Below, piece by piece: positions 26,901 through 34,958 of a DNA stretch of 47,315 bases. Under the pieces are notes generated by a model. That model was not told where the DNA came from. It did no database searches and saw only the letters and a program-made list of their open reading frames with translations. A program made the translations under genes and the position numbers. The stretch lies in contig JAKQKT010000333.1 of NCBI GenBank assembly GCA_029560515.1, positions 1 to 47,315 of the forward strand. Reading direction: 5' to 3'. The stretch's first letter is position 1; each line of letters opens with the position of its first letter. Source of the stretch: Pseudomonadota bacterium. GTDB lineage: Bacteria; Pseudomonadota; Gammaproteobacteria; Xanthomonadales; Xanthomonadaceae.

Positions 26901-28866
26901 GCACGGCAACTTCGCGCCAGCTCAGGCCGGCAGCGAGTACCAAACGGTTGAAACCGTCGCTCTCTGCCTCGCCAGCCCACACCGCGCCGAAAGCCTGTTC
27001 GAAACGGGCGCGCGAATTTTCAACTTCGATGGTGCCCGCGGTCGGCTCCACTTCGAAATCCTGGATGACGATGCGGCCTTCATCCAGATTCAATTCATAA
27101 GGATGTTCGCTGTTGATGCGAAGGCCAAGATTTTCCAGCATCGGCAAGGCATCAGACAGGGCAATTTCCTTGCTGAGACGAACCAGCTTGAAGCGCAAGC
27201 CATTGTCGTCCGGCGAGCGATACAGGTTCAGTCGTAGCTGGTCGTCGTTTTCGAGCATGTCGGCTTGCTGTACGTCTTCCGCAGCAATCACCGGGGAAAC
27301 CGATTCCAGATACGCCGTTGGCAAGGCGCGGCCATAACGATTGGCCAGCTTCAAGCCTTTTTCTTCGCCGCATTGTTGCACCAGCAGGTCGCGCAGTTCG
27401 TCCTGGAAATTGCGGACGATTTTCAATAATTCGGCTTCGAGCATTGCCGTGTCGGCGGTCGCTTTTTGACCGCTTTTCGGACGGATTGTCAGGTGCAATT
27501 GCGCCAGTGGCGATTCGCCGATCTGGATATTGGTATCCAGACGCTCGCCCTTGAGTTCACGCATGAACAGGGCTTCAATGCGTTCACGCACTTCGGTGCT
27601 GAAACGATCACGCGGAATATAGACCAACGCAGAATAGAAACGGCCAAAGGGATCACGGCGTAAAAACAGTTTCGGGCGTACGCGTTCCTGCAATGCAAGA
27701 ATGCCCATGCAGGTACGTGACAGTTCTTCGGTATTGGCCTGGAAAAGTTCGTCGCGTGGCAGGGTTTCCAGAATGTGTCGCAATGCCTTGCCGCTATGGC
27801 TGTTTTCGCCCAGACCCGAGGCTTCCATCACGGCCTCATGGCGCTGGCGAACCAGTGGAATTTCCCACGGGCGGCGTTTGTAGGCGCTGGATGTGTACAA
27901 ACCGAGGAAGCGTTGTTCGCGAATGGCCTTGCCGCTTTCATCGAATACCAATACGCCGATGTAATCCATGTAACCGGCGCGATGCACAGTGGAACGCGCA
28001 TTGGTTTTGGTCAGAATCAAGGGCTCCATGGTGGCGCCAGCAGGCAAATCAGCCGCAGCCAACCCAGCCAACGGGCGTGGTTTGACGTCGGCATCTTTGC
28101 CGCGCATCAATCCTAGTCCTGTATCGGGAACCACTGTGAGCATCCGCTGGTTTTCAATCGTGGCCACTTCGTATTCGCGATAGCCCAGAAAGGTGAAATG
28201 GTTGTCGGCGGCCCAACGCAGGAAATCCTGAGCTTCCGAACGCTGGCTTGCCGTTGCAGGCATGGGACGCGTTGCCATTTCATCGGCAATGGCATTCATC
28301 TTGTCGCGCATGATTTGCCAGTCGGCCACCGATTCACGAACATCGCTCAAAGCCGTGGCAATCGCTTCACGAATTTTTTCCATATCGTCGGTGCTGGCCT
28401 GACGATCGATTTCAAGATAAATAAGGGATTCGTTCTTGCCCGAATCAATCGCTGTGAGTTGCCCACTGGCATCACGCGAGATTGGCATTACCGGATGCAC
28501 TAACGTATGCAGAGAGCAAGCAAAGTTGCTTAGCACCATGCTGACCGAATCCACCAGGAAGGGCATGTCGTCATTCACGATATGTATGACAGTGTGGCTG
28601 GTTTCAAAACCGTCGCTGGCTTGTTGCGGATTGAATACGCGGATGTTGGCGACACCTGCCTGACGCTTCTGGATAAATGCAAAGCTGCTGAGCGCGATAT
28701 TGGCCCATTGCTGGGCACTGCGCAGTGCCAATTCTTCTTCGGGCAGGCGCGCGTAAAACGCTGCGGCAAAAGCCTGGATTTGAGTAGCGGCGTTACCCGT
28801 CAGGCCTTTGCTGGCGGCTGCGACAATGGCATTTTGGGACGCGGTGGGGGCGGTTTGGGCGCTCAT
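23938..28866 (-). CDS. gdhB: NAD-specific glutamate dehydrogenase, large type
   Basis: A 1642-residue member of the giant (about 180 kDa) NAD-glutamate dehydrogenase family, which oxidises glutamate to 2-oxoglutarate and ammonia for catabolism. A long N-terminal regulatory region (to about 700) contains family blocks such as HIVNDDMPFLVDSVSMVL and LRWAADNHFTFLGYREYE. The catalytic part follows, with GGLRWSDRREDFRTEVLGL, the lysine motif VPVGSKGGFFVKRSP and the nucleotide-binding region around GGIGTYVKA. A helical C-terminal domain ends the protein. It is intact and of normal length. By family knowledge such enzymes are allosterically controlled. It follows the GABA aminotransferase gene on the same strand. 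Confidence 0.97.
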   Translation of the reverse strand: MSAQTAPTASQNAIVAAASKGLTGNAATQIQAFAAAFYARLPEEELALRSAQQWANIALSSFAFIQKRQAGVANIRVFNPQQASDGFETSHTVIHIVNDDMPFLVDSVSMVLSNFACSLHTLVHPVMPISRDASGQLTAIDSGKNESLIYLEIDRQASTDDMEKIREAIATALSDVRESVADWQIMRDKMNAIADEMATRPMPATASQRSEAQDFLRWAADNHFTFLGYREYEVATIENQRMLTVVPDTGLGLMRGKDADVKPRPLAGLAAADLPAGATMEPLILTKTNARSTVHRAGYMDYIGVLVFDESGKAIREQRFLGLYTSSAYKRRPWEIPLVRQRHEAVMEASGLGENSHSGKALRHILETLPRDELFQANTEELSRTCMGILALQERVRPKLFLRRDPFGRFYSALVYIPRDRFSTEVRERIEALFMRELKGERLDTNIQIGESPLAQLHLTIRPKSGQKATADTAMLEAELLKIVRNFQDELRDLLVQQCGEEKGLKLANRYGRALPTAYLESVSPVIAAEDVQQADMLENDDQLRLNLYRSPDDNGLRFKLVRLSKEIALSDALPMLENLGLRINSEHPYELNLDEGRIVIQDFEVEPTAGTIEVENSRARFEQAFGAVWAGEAESDGFNRLVLAAGLSWREVAVLRGYCKYQLQTGVPFSQIYMEETLVRYPLIARLLVELFAARFEPCRDDKTDAATCNRLHKNLIDIVPVADREKIATILEEIAADRALDRDAQFDACDDALAIFLEKVASLDEDRILRSFITVIKGTLRTSFYQVKNGSHRDYISFKFDASKLPDLPKPRPYREIFVYSPWVEGVHLRFGPVARGGLRWSDRREDFRTEVLGLVKAQMVKNTVIVPVGSKGGFFVKRSPVGGDRDAVLAEGIACYKRFINALLDITDNIVDGKIVPPVDVVRHDKDDPYLVVAADKGTATFSDIANGISAEHGFWLDDAFASGGSVGYDHKGMGITAKGGWESVKRHFRALGRDCQTQDFTCVGVGDMSGDVFGNGMLLSEKIRLLAAFDHRHIFLDPNPDSAISFKERERMFKLPRSSWDDYDKSLISAGGGVYARSAKTIPLTPEIKAALHIETDLEAMTPADLMNAILKAPVDLLWNGGIGTYVKATSETHADCGDRANNALRVNGNELRCKMVGEGGNLGMTQRGRIEAAHAGVLLNTDFIDNSAGVDTSDHEVNIKILLGAVVQRGDMSLPERNILLASMTDEVGELVLMDNYRQNQAISVMEAMSTSRLGSFGHFIRTLESQGLLDRGIEFLPTDAELSERKSRGQGLTRPELSVLLSYDKIVIFNQLLDSDVPEDPYLSKELQRYFPKPLQEKYAADMQQHRLRREIIATMVTNSMVNRMGSTFLLRMQEDTGETPAQIAKAFTISREILESRDWWSSIDNMDLKASESAQISALTDIWHLQRNMTRWLLNKPGETLNIAAQVERYAAPMRALKAALPAILPADSRASLEADKKAWMKQGFSSDMASDFAKLPYLTYALDIIEVALERKSDVALVGEAYFALSDALHTKWLMDNVEILPVEGRWHAQARGVLRDELQAQQRALVGIVLSQGDGKKSAEKLVADWLSRDDATLKYTLSMFADMRNLRSMDFATLSVAVRRLAQIASASTRAA

Positions 28867-28993
28867 AAGATCCGGTCAGATGGGACAAGACGCGTATTGT
28901 AACGAGTGCCTAGGGCCGGATGCTATAAAAATAGGGCAAAAGCTTTAATAATCAGATAGATCGAATTTTTGTGATACAAGCAAAGCCGGACCG

Positions 28994-30283
28994 TTAATTT
29001 ATGCCTCTGGTCAGCCTAAGGGCATCGGAAAGCATGACTAAAGCTTGCTCCAGAATTTCATCCTCGACGGTCAAGGGCACCAGTACACGAATAGTATTGG
29101 CGTAGACACCGCAAGATAGCAAGATCAGACCCAACTCCGCCGCATGGCTTGTCAGCACCTTGGTGGCGTCCGGATCGGGCGTGTTGAAGCTTTCAGGCTT
29201 GATCATTTCGAATGCCACCATTCCACCCAGACCGCGTATTTCGCCAATTCCCTTGTGTGGATCTTTTTGCAGCCCGGCAACAAAGGAACGAACACGTTCG
29301 CCAATAATCTGTGAACGCTGCAGTAAATTTTCCGATTCAATGGCCTCAAATACCGCGAGTGCTGCAGCACAGGCCACAGGGTTGCCGCCATAGGTGCCGC
29401 CAAGCCCACCGACGGCAGGTGCATCCATCACCTCGGCACGACCCACGACACCCGCCAGAGGCAAGCCACCGCCGATCGACTTGGCGACAGTAATGATGTC
29501 GGCTTGAACATCGTAATGTTCCATTGCAAATAATTTTCCCGTTCTCGCGAACCCGCTTTGAACTTCGTCGGCAATCAGCAGAATTCCGTGTTCATCACAA
29601 AGTTTTTTCAATGCCGACATGAAATCCGGTGGGGCTACCGTAAAACCGCCCTCGCCTTGCACGGGTTCGATAATGAATGCGGCGACGCGTGATGCTTCAA
29701 TATCGTATTTGAACAAATGCGCGATATCGTCGAGCGCATCCTGAACTGACACACCGTGGTAGGAATGCGGAAATCTGGCGTGATAAATATCGGAGGGGAA
29801 CGGGCCGAATCCTGTCTTGTAAGGCACCACTTTTCCGGTCAAGGCCATGCCCAGCATGGTGCGACCATGAAAGCCGCCGGAAAAGGCGATGACGCCAGGG
29901 CGTTTGGTATGGGCTCGTGCGATTTTCACGGCATTTTCCACCGCTTCGGCACCCGTGCTGACAAAAAAAGATTTTGCCTTGCCATGAATCGGCGCTTTTG
30001 AATTCAATTTTTCGGCTAATTCGATATAGGGCTCATAGGGCATCACCTGCACACAACTATGAATGAAACCCTCGAGCTGCTTTTGAATGGCCGCCATCAC
30101 TTTCGGATGACGATGGCCTGTATTCAGTACGCCGATACCACCGGCAAAATCGATGTAACGCTTGCCATCGGCATCCCATATTTCGGCATTCAAGGCACGC
30201 ACGGCATAACGCTGGGTTGCATGCCCAATACCCCTCGCTACGGCGGCTTCACGGCGTTGCTGTAAATCGGCATTTTTGCTCAT
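28994..30283 (-). CDS. gabT: 4-aminobutyrate aminotransferase
   Basis: A 429-residue PLP-dependent class III aminotransferase converting GABA and 2-oxoglutarate to succinate semialdehyde and glutamate. The PLP lysine is Lys268 (TVAKSIGGGLP), the same number as in E. coli GabT, preceded by LLIADEVQSGFARTG. I chose the ATG at 30281-30283 (MSKNADLQQRREA), since upstream extension adds residues unlike the family. It lies 127 bases upstream of the glutamate dehydrogenase gene; glutamate from this enzyme could feed that one. No succinate semialdehyde dehydrogenase is adjacent. Related 5-aminovalerate activity is possible. Confidence 0.93.
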   Translation of the reverse strand: MSKNADLQQRREAAVARGIGHATQRYAVRALNAEIWDADGKRYIDFAGGIGVLNTGHRHPKVMAAIQKQLEGFIHSCVQVMPYEPYIELAEKLNSKAPIHGKAKSFFVSTGAEAVENAVKIARAHTKRPGVIAFSGGFHGRTMLGMALTGKVVPYKTGFGPFPSDIYHARFPHSYHGVSVQDALDDIAHLFKYDIEASRVAAFIIEPVQGEGGFTVAPPDFMSALKKLCDEHGILLIADEVQSGFARTGKLFAMEHYDVQADIITVAKSIGGGLPLAGVVGRAEVMDAPAVGGLGGTYGGNPVACAAALAVFEAIESENLLQRSQIIGERVRSFVAGLQKDPHKGIGEIRGLGGMVAFEMIKPESFNTPDPDATKVLTSHAAELGLILLSCGVYANTIRVLVPLTVEDEILEQALVMLSDALRLTRGIN

Positions 30284-30433
30284 CGTATTTTCCCGAAAGG
30301 AGTGAAACCAGGCATCCGCTGATCGTGAAACCCGCGTCGCCAATTATTTACCTTAAAGATGCTATAAGCTAGTGAGCAGGCTTTGGAACCGCCCAGTCTC
30401 GTCTATTCCCGCAAACCTTTGGAGTGAAGAACC

Positions 30434-30619
30434 ATGCCAGTGACAATTTGCCCCATTGCCATCGCCGTCGGCTGCAGAAAATGTCCGATTTACGTCGCCT
30501 GCCCGGTGAAGTCCATCATCGGCGACCAAGCGCCCAAGCAGCCCGAAAAATCCCTGAGCCGATCGGCGCCCAAGAAAAAAAGCGCGCGCAAAAAAACCAC
30601 GAAGAAGAGGGCAGCCTGA
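30434..30619 (+). CDS. Tiny Cys-rich, Lys-tailed protein
   Basis: A 61-residue protein in two parts. The first 30 residues hold four cysteines (CPIAIAVGCRKCPIYVACP: Cys6, Cys14, Cys17, Cys23), a C-x7-C-x2-C-x5-C pattern that could bind a metal such as zinc. The tail from about residue 36 is Lys/Arg-rich (SAPKKKSARKKTTKKRAA), resembling nucleic-acid-binding tails. A GGAG sits ten bases before the ATG. It stands alone between divergent gabT and the sugar dehydrogenase gene. I have a faint memory of similar small proteins in related bacteria, but can assign no function. Confidence 0.65.
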   Translation: MPVTICPIAIAVGCRKCPIYVACPVKSIIGDQAPKQPEKSLSRSAPKKKSARKKTTKKRAA

Positions 30620-30694
30620 TTACGCGGGATTTATCCATGCAAGGTTAATCTTGGACGGCGTAAATTCTGTAATCCCCGCCATCAGGAGTTCGCC

Positions 30695-31873
30695 ATGTTT
30701 CGTTTGAGCGCGCTTTTACTTTTATTTTTCCTGTCATCCTTCTGCAAGGGTATTCATGCCCAAGAAGTGATCTACAGCCCCTCTTCACTCGGCTCCCTGA
30801 AAGTCACCACGGTTGTAAAGAATCTGGCAAATCCATGGGGCATGGCTTTTTTACCCGACGGAAGGATATTGATCACCGAGCGCCCAGGGCGATTGAGAAT
30901 TTATTCGCAAGGGCAAATATCACCTGCGATTACCGGAACTCCGGCGGTCTACAACCAGGGACAAGGTGGTCTGCTGGATGTGGCAATCGACCCGAACTTC
31001 AGGCAAAACCAATGGATTTATCTGACCTATGCCGAGGCAGGTTCGGGAGGAGTTGCCGGCACTGCTGTCATGCGTGGCAAATTAAGCGGCAACACCTTGC
31101 TGGAAACGCAAGTCCTGTTTCGCCAGTTACCGAAGCTGAGCACCGGCAATCATTTTGGTTCTCGTCTGGTCTTTGACGGCTCTGGATATTTGTTTGTCAC
31201 ATTGGGTGAAAACAATAACCGCATTACCTCGCAGTATCTGGATCATCATCAAGGCAAAATCATTCGCATTTGGCCAGATGGCAGCATCCCGAATGACAAC
31301 CCGTTCATCGGCCAAACGAATGCGAAACCCGAGATATGGAGTTATGGCCACCGCAATCCTCAGGGCGCGACCTTGAACCCTTGGACCGGCAAGTTATGGA
31401 TGAACGAACACGGCCCGATGGGCGGCGACGAAATCAATATTCCTCAGGCCGGAAAGAACTATGGCTGGCCCATCATCACCTATGGCATCGACTACAACGG
31501 CCAACCCATTCCGGAATCAACGGGTACTAGTGCACCTGGCATGGAACAGCCGGTTCACTATTGGGTACCGTCCATTGCCCCGAGCGGTATGGCGTTTTAC
31601 GACGGCAATAAAAACAGTGCGTGGTACGGAAATCTTTTTGTGGGCGGACTGGTCGCGCAACAATTGGTCCGGCTTGAAGTCAATGGTGAAGCCATCACAA
31701 GGGAAGAGAGGCTTCTATCGGAATTGGGTTATCGCATACGCGCTGTCAAGGCAGGTCCCGATGGTGGACTTTACCTGCTGACAGATTCTGCAAGCGGAAT
31801 GCTGCTGAAAATTGATCCACCACCAAAGGAAGTTCGTCGTTCAATCAAACCGCCGAGGCCACGGCCGCAATAA
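30695..31873 (+). CDS. PQQ-dependent sugar dehydrogenase (soluble GDH/YliI-like)
   Basis: A 392-residue exported beta-propeller of the glucose/sorbosone dehydrogenase family (PF07995). A signal peptide (MFRLSALLLLFFLSSFCKGIHA) is cut near residue 22. Family blocks are LANPWGMAFLPDGRILITERPGRL at the start of the propeller, GNHFGSRLVFD with the catalytic-type His, GHRNPQGATLNPWTGKLWMNEHGP and the GGDEINIPQAGKNYGWP segment. E. coli YliI is a PQQ-dependent aldose dehydrogenase in the periplasm. No PQQ biosynthesis genes lie in the window. The C-terminus ends in a Pro/Lys/Arg-rich tail. Confidence 0.93.
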   Translation: MFRLSALLLLFFLSSFCKGIHAQEVIYSPSSLGSLKVTTVVKNLANPWGMAFLPDGRILITERPGRLRIYSQGQISPAITGTPAVYNQGQGGLLDVAIDPNFRQNQWIYLTYAEAGSGGVAGTAVMRGKLSGNTLLETQVLFRQLPKLSTGNHFGSRLVFDGSGYLFVTLGENNNRITSQYLDHHQGKIIRIWPDGSIPNDNPFIGQTNAKPEIWSYGHRNPQGATLNPWTGKLWMNEHGPMGGDEINIPQAGKNYGWPIITYGIDYNGQPIPESTGTSAPGMEQPVHYWVPSIAPSGMAFYDGNKNSAWYGNLFVGGLVAQQLVRLEVNGEAITREERLLSELGYRIRAVKAGPDGGLYLLTDSASGMLLKIDPPPKEVRRSIKPPRPRPQ

Positions 31874-31907
31874 AACTGCGTGGTTCAAGCAGACATCGTC
31901 AATGCTT

Positions 31908-32726
31908 TCATGGTTTTCGGCCGGAAACGACCGGCACATGCCACACCACATAATTCGGCGGCGTTTCGATGGCATGGATCAACTGATTCATGTCCCCTCT
32001 GACGGCTTCAACAGTGTGTCCGGACGCTTCCGCCAGAACCTCCGCATAACCATCCCGCCAGGCACCGATGATGCCGGCAAACACGGCGCGCGGTACCCGC
32101 AAGGTATCCACGGTGATGAAATCCATCGTGATATCCAGATAACCGGCATTTTCCAACAACATCGGTGAATGCCTGCCGATGCGGCCATCACATCCAATAC
32201 TGTTCAAAAACCTGACGGCGTGTTCATTCCAGAACCGGTCGGGATCAAGTTCCGTCACCGGAAAATGCAACATGCCGTAATCTTCCGACAAAAGATGCAG
32301 AATGCCGCCCGGCTTCAAAACACGAGTGAATTCGGCCAATACCTGTGGAAAATCCGGTATTGCCTGCGACATATGTCGGCATATCAACAAGTCGATGCTG
32401 GCATCTTCAAAACGGAGTGCAAAGGCATCACCTTGTTCATAAGCAATGCGATCAGACAGTTTTTCGCTGTCGCGTCTGGCAAACACGAGATTGGATTCAA
32501 GAATATCCATTCCGACCAGGCTTGCGTCCGGATAATGTTCTGCAAGACGACGGGTTATTTCGCCGGTCCCGCAGCCCACGTCAAGAATCCGGACGGGGCC
32601 TGACAAGCGATAGCGATCAAATAAATGTTTTTCCTGCGGCCAGATGGCATCTGCCTGATAGGCAAGATTGCGCACCATGGATTCATCGCCCATTTGTTCG
32701 GCTTGCGGGTTTCGATTCTGGGTCAT
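31908..32726 (-). CDS. Class I SAM-dependent methyltransferase
   Basis: A 272-residue methyltransferase of the UbiE/Methyltransf_25 type. The SAM-binding motif I is ILDVGCGTGEITRRL, followed by the acidic loop VGMDILESNL and the LLICRHMSQAIPDFPQVLAE segment. The substrate is not predictable. I chose the ATG at 32726 because it overlaps the thpR stop as ATGA and has AGGAA just upstream; a longer frame from 32744 would add six residues. It is the last gene of a nitroreductase-thpR-methyltransferase run. Confidence 0.9.
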   Translation of the reverse strand: MTQNRNPQAEQMGDESMVRNLAYQADAIWPQEKHLFDRYRLSGPVRILDVGCGTGEITRRLAEHYPDASLVGMDILESNLVFARRDSEKLSDRIAYEQGDAFALRFEDASIDLLICRHMSQAIPDFPQVLAEFTRVLKPGGILHLLSEDYGMLHFPVTELDPDRFWNEHAVRFLNSIGCDGRIGRHSPMLLENAGYLDITMDFITVDTLRVPRAVFAGIIGAWRDGYAEVLAEASGHTVEAVRGDMNQLIHAIETPPNYVVWHVPVVSGRKP

Positions 32727-33361
32727 TGATTTCCTTCCCTGCATAATTCCGTCAATGGCCAGCGACCAAGCTCGATATGCTCGGATTTACCGACCAGGCT
32801 TTCTATCAACACAAAATCTTTTACCGGCCAGTGAATCGGCTCGGGCAATGGCATTTCCTTTGAGGGTTGCCTGCTGTAAAGCAGCGTGGCATGTGGCGTG
32901 AAATTATTCATCAAATGCTCGCCCAGCCTGACTGCCAATAAATTATTTTTAAGGAGCTGCCAAAAATTCTTCAACTCCGGCGATTCGGTTGATGATGCCA
33001 GCACAATGGGGAACTTGCCCGTCCTGCTGTCGAAGCTCATGAATTTATCCAGCTTTATTTCGAAAGCCCTGCTTTGAATCTTATTCGCTGCGCTGATTGC
33101 ACGGGCAACCAGATCAGTGCGAATTTCTGGAAATTTTCCCAGATGATGCAAGGTAAGGTGATAACGTTCGCTGGCAACCCAGCCGCCATTCAAGGCATGG
33201 GCTGTTCTTAATTCCTCGGCAACAAGACACAGCTGCGCACGGACTTCGGAACCGGGCGACAATGCGAAAAAATAATTATGTTCTATGCCGGTCTTGTTGC
33301 CGAGACCGAACAAGGACATCTGGGGCATCGCGTTTTTTGAACCATCGTATTTACTGACCAT
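32723..33361 (-). CDS. thpR: RNA 2',3'-cyclic phosphodiesterase (2'-5' RNA ligase family)
   Basis: A 212-residue member of the 2H phosphoesterase superfamily. Both catalytic H-x-T motifs are present: His68/Thr70 (YHLTLHHLG) and His157/Thr159 (FTPHATLLYS). ThpR hydrolyses 2',3'-cyclic phosphates and can join tRNA halves. The N-terminal 25 residues before NYFFALSP are longer than usual and may be partly untranslated; ATG 33361 has no clear ribosome site and an in-frame ATG eleven codons later is possible. The stop overlaps the methyltransferase start. Confidence 0.9.
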   Translation of the reverse strand: MVSKYDGSKNAMPQMSLFGLGNKTGIEHNYFFALSPGSEVRAQLCLVAEELRTAHALNGGWVASERYHLTLHHLGKFPEIRTDLVARAISAANKIQSRAFEIKLDKFMSFDSRTGKFPIVLASSTESPELKNFWQLLKNNLLAVRLGEHLMNNFTPHATLLYSRQPSKEMPLPEPIHWPVKDFVLIESLVGKSEHIELGRWPLTELCREGNQ

Positions 33362-33403
33362 GGAAAGACCGTGTTTCTTGATGGCAAGAAAAATACTTGC
33401 CAA

Positions 33404-34081
33404 TCATTCAATAAAGTTTGCAATTTCCTGGAAGGGCTTGCGTTCAATATCGGGCACGCGACAGTCATCTGCCGGATGTCCGACTACCAGCAACAGGTAA
33501 GGCACTTCGTTTTTTGGCCGATCCAGAATCTGGTTCAGAAAAGCCATCGGGCTCGGCGTATGCGTCAACGTCGCCAGACCCGCACGATGCAGAGCGGCAA
33601 TCAGCAAGCCAACTGCAATGCCGGTGGATTCATGCGGATAATAACGCTTGGCCTTGTGTCCATCGATTTCAACACCGGTGCGCTCATAAAATACGGCGAT
33701 CAACCAGGGGGCGATTTCAAGAAAGGGTTTGTTTTCATCGGTTCCCAGCTGGGCGAGTGCTTCAAGCCATTCACCGGGAGCGCGGTGTTGGTAAAATTCA
33801 CGCTCTTCCAATTCTGCAGCTTCACGAATCCGCTTTTTTACGGCGGAGTTTGAGACGGCGACAAAATGCCAAGGCTGTTGATTTGCTCCGCTGGGTGATG
33901 TCCCGGCCGTGTTGATACAGGCAGCGATCACGTCACGGGATATTGTCTTGCTCGAGAAATCCCGCACGGTTCGACGTGTACCCATTTCATCAGTAAACAT
34001 TCTGGCACGGGCCAGCCGCTCGCCGTCATCGGTGGTGTTGTACTGCGGCAATGGCACTGTTTTCAGATTTTTCATCGCCAC
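33404..34081 (-). CDS. Nitroreductase-family flavoprotein
   Basis: A 225-residue FMN-dependent enzyme of the nitroreductase superfamily. Seen are the N-terminal RRTVRDFSSKTI with the phosphate-binding arginines, SPSGANQQPWHFVAV (FMN-binding) and the IAVGLLIAALHRAGLATLTHTPSP block. The pattern is closest to the iodotyrosine-deiodinase-like branch, whose bacterial members reduce halogenated phenols or quinones; this placement is tentative. It leads the run toward thpR, with a 42-base gap. Confidence 0.9.
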   Translation of the reverse strand: MAMKNLKTVPLPQYNTTDDGERLARARMFTDEMGTRRTVRDFSSKTISRDVIAACINTAGTSPSGANQQPWHFVAVSNSAVKKRIREAAELEEREFYQHRAPGEWLEALAQLGTDENKPFLEIAPWLIAVFYERTGVEIDGHKAKRYYPHESTGIAVGLLIAALHRAGLATLTHTPSPMAFLNQILDRPKNEVPYLLLVVGHPADDCRVPDIERKPFQEIANFIE

Positions 34082-34131
34082 AGCATAGCCTATTGGCCTG
34101 GTTTATTTTGGTTTGAGCGGAATGAAGCGGC

Positions 34132-34491
34132 TTATAGGTCGATAAACGTCTTGAATCCACCCCAAATAAGACGCTTGCCATCGAAAGGCATTTTTTTCGG
34201 GTCCATCATCGCTGCCAGTCTGGGATCCGCCATGACTTTTTTATTGATCCTGTCTCGATCCGCCCGGGATTTGTAGACGATAAAGGAAAACACGACCACC
34301 TCTCCTTTTTTCAATATGACGCTTTGGGGAAACGAGGTGTATTTGCCAGGCTTCACATCGTCAGCAACGCATTCCTTGTAATCCAGTGCACCATGCTCAC
34401 GCCAAACCTTTCCTGCCAAACGTGCCATCTTGCGATATTCCGCCATTTTCTTTGTCGGCACTGGCAATACAAAACCGTCAACGTAACTCAT
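34132..34491 (-). CDS. DUF1428 family protein
   Basis: A 119-residue member of the DUF1428 family, a small dimeric alpha/beta-barrel (ferredoxin-like) fold of unknown function. Typical features are MSYVDGFVLPVPTKKMAEYR at the start, VWREHGALDYKECVADDV in the middle and the C-terminal MPFDGKRLIWGGFK. Length is normal. It lies upstream of the nitroreductase gene on the same strand with a 50-base gap, so co-transcription is possible. No active-site residues are known for the family. Confidence 0.93.
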   Translation of the reverse strand: MSYVDGFVLPVPTKKMAEYRKMARLAGKVWREHGALDYKECVADDVKPGKYTSFPQSVILKKGEVVVFSFIVYKSRADRDRINKKVMADPRLAAMMDPKKMPFDGKRLIWGGFKTFIDL

Positions 34492-34702
34492 ACGCGCGCT
34501 CCTGTTTATGGATGATCCAGATTAATAGCGTCTGCCTGTTCAATCACAAGGTCAAGTAAAAACGCTTTGGGTTTCAGCTCCATTCGATGCAAAGAGGCGG
34601 CTTCAAGCTTCAGCTACACAGCTACCAATGTGCGTTGGCGCACGGAAGCCTTTCCCGGCAAGGGATATTCTGCGGCCACTCGAATTTTTCCGGACAATCA
34701 AC

Positions 34703-34876
34703 ATGTCGTTTGCACTTTATTTAATTGGAATTTTGGTGGTTCTGAGCGGCGCCATCTATGGTGCGGTCTTGTTGAATGTTCCGGTGCAATGGATTGTTGT
34801 CGGCTCGATAATCATTGCCGGCATCGGCATTTTATCTGCCGTGTCGCAAACTCGCTCGCGTGACAAACCACAATAA
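34703..34876 (+). CDS. Small two-span membrane protein
   Basis: A 57-residue protein made almost entirely of two hydrophobic helices (about residues 3-24 and 28-47) followed by a charged tail (QTRSRDKPQ). Similar short two-helix proteins are common and have no known function. The ATG at 34703 begins the first helix directly; a longer upstream frame from 34628 reads through non-hydrophobic sequence and is less likely. No strong Shine-Dalgarno is seen. It converges with the RIO kinase gene. Confidence 0.6.
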   Translation: MSFALYLIGILVVLSGAIYGAVLLNVPVQWIVVGSIIIAGIGILSAVSQTRSRDKPQ

Positions 34877-34958
34877 ACCGACGCAGGCTGGCAACACGTT
34901 GCAGGCCACTCGTTAGATAATATGATTAGTAACCCATGATGCACTGAGCCGGGACAAT

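Noticed and set aside
34520-34570. MerR-type promoter (TTGACCTTG on the minus strand)
   Set aside because: The distance to the nearest -10-like TATTAA is 22 bases and no MerR dyad or regulator gene is present.
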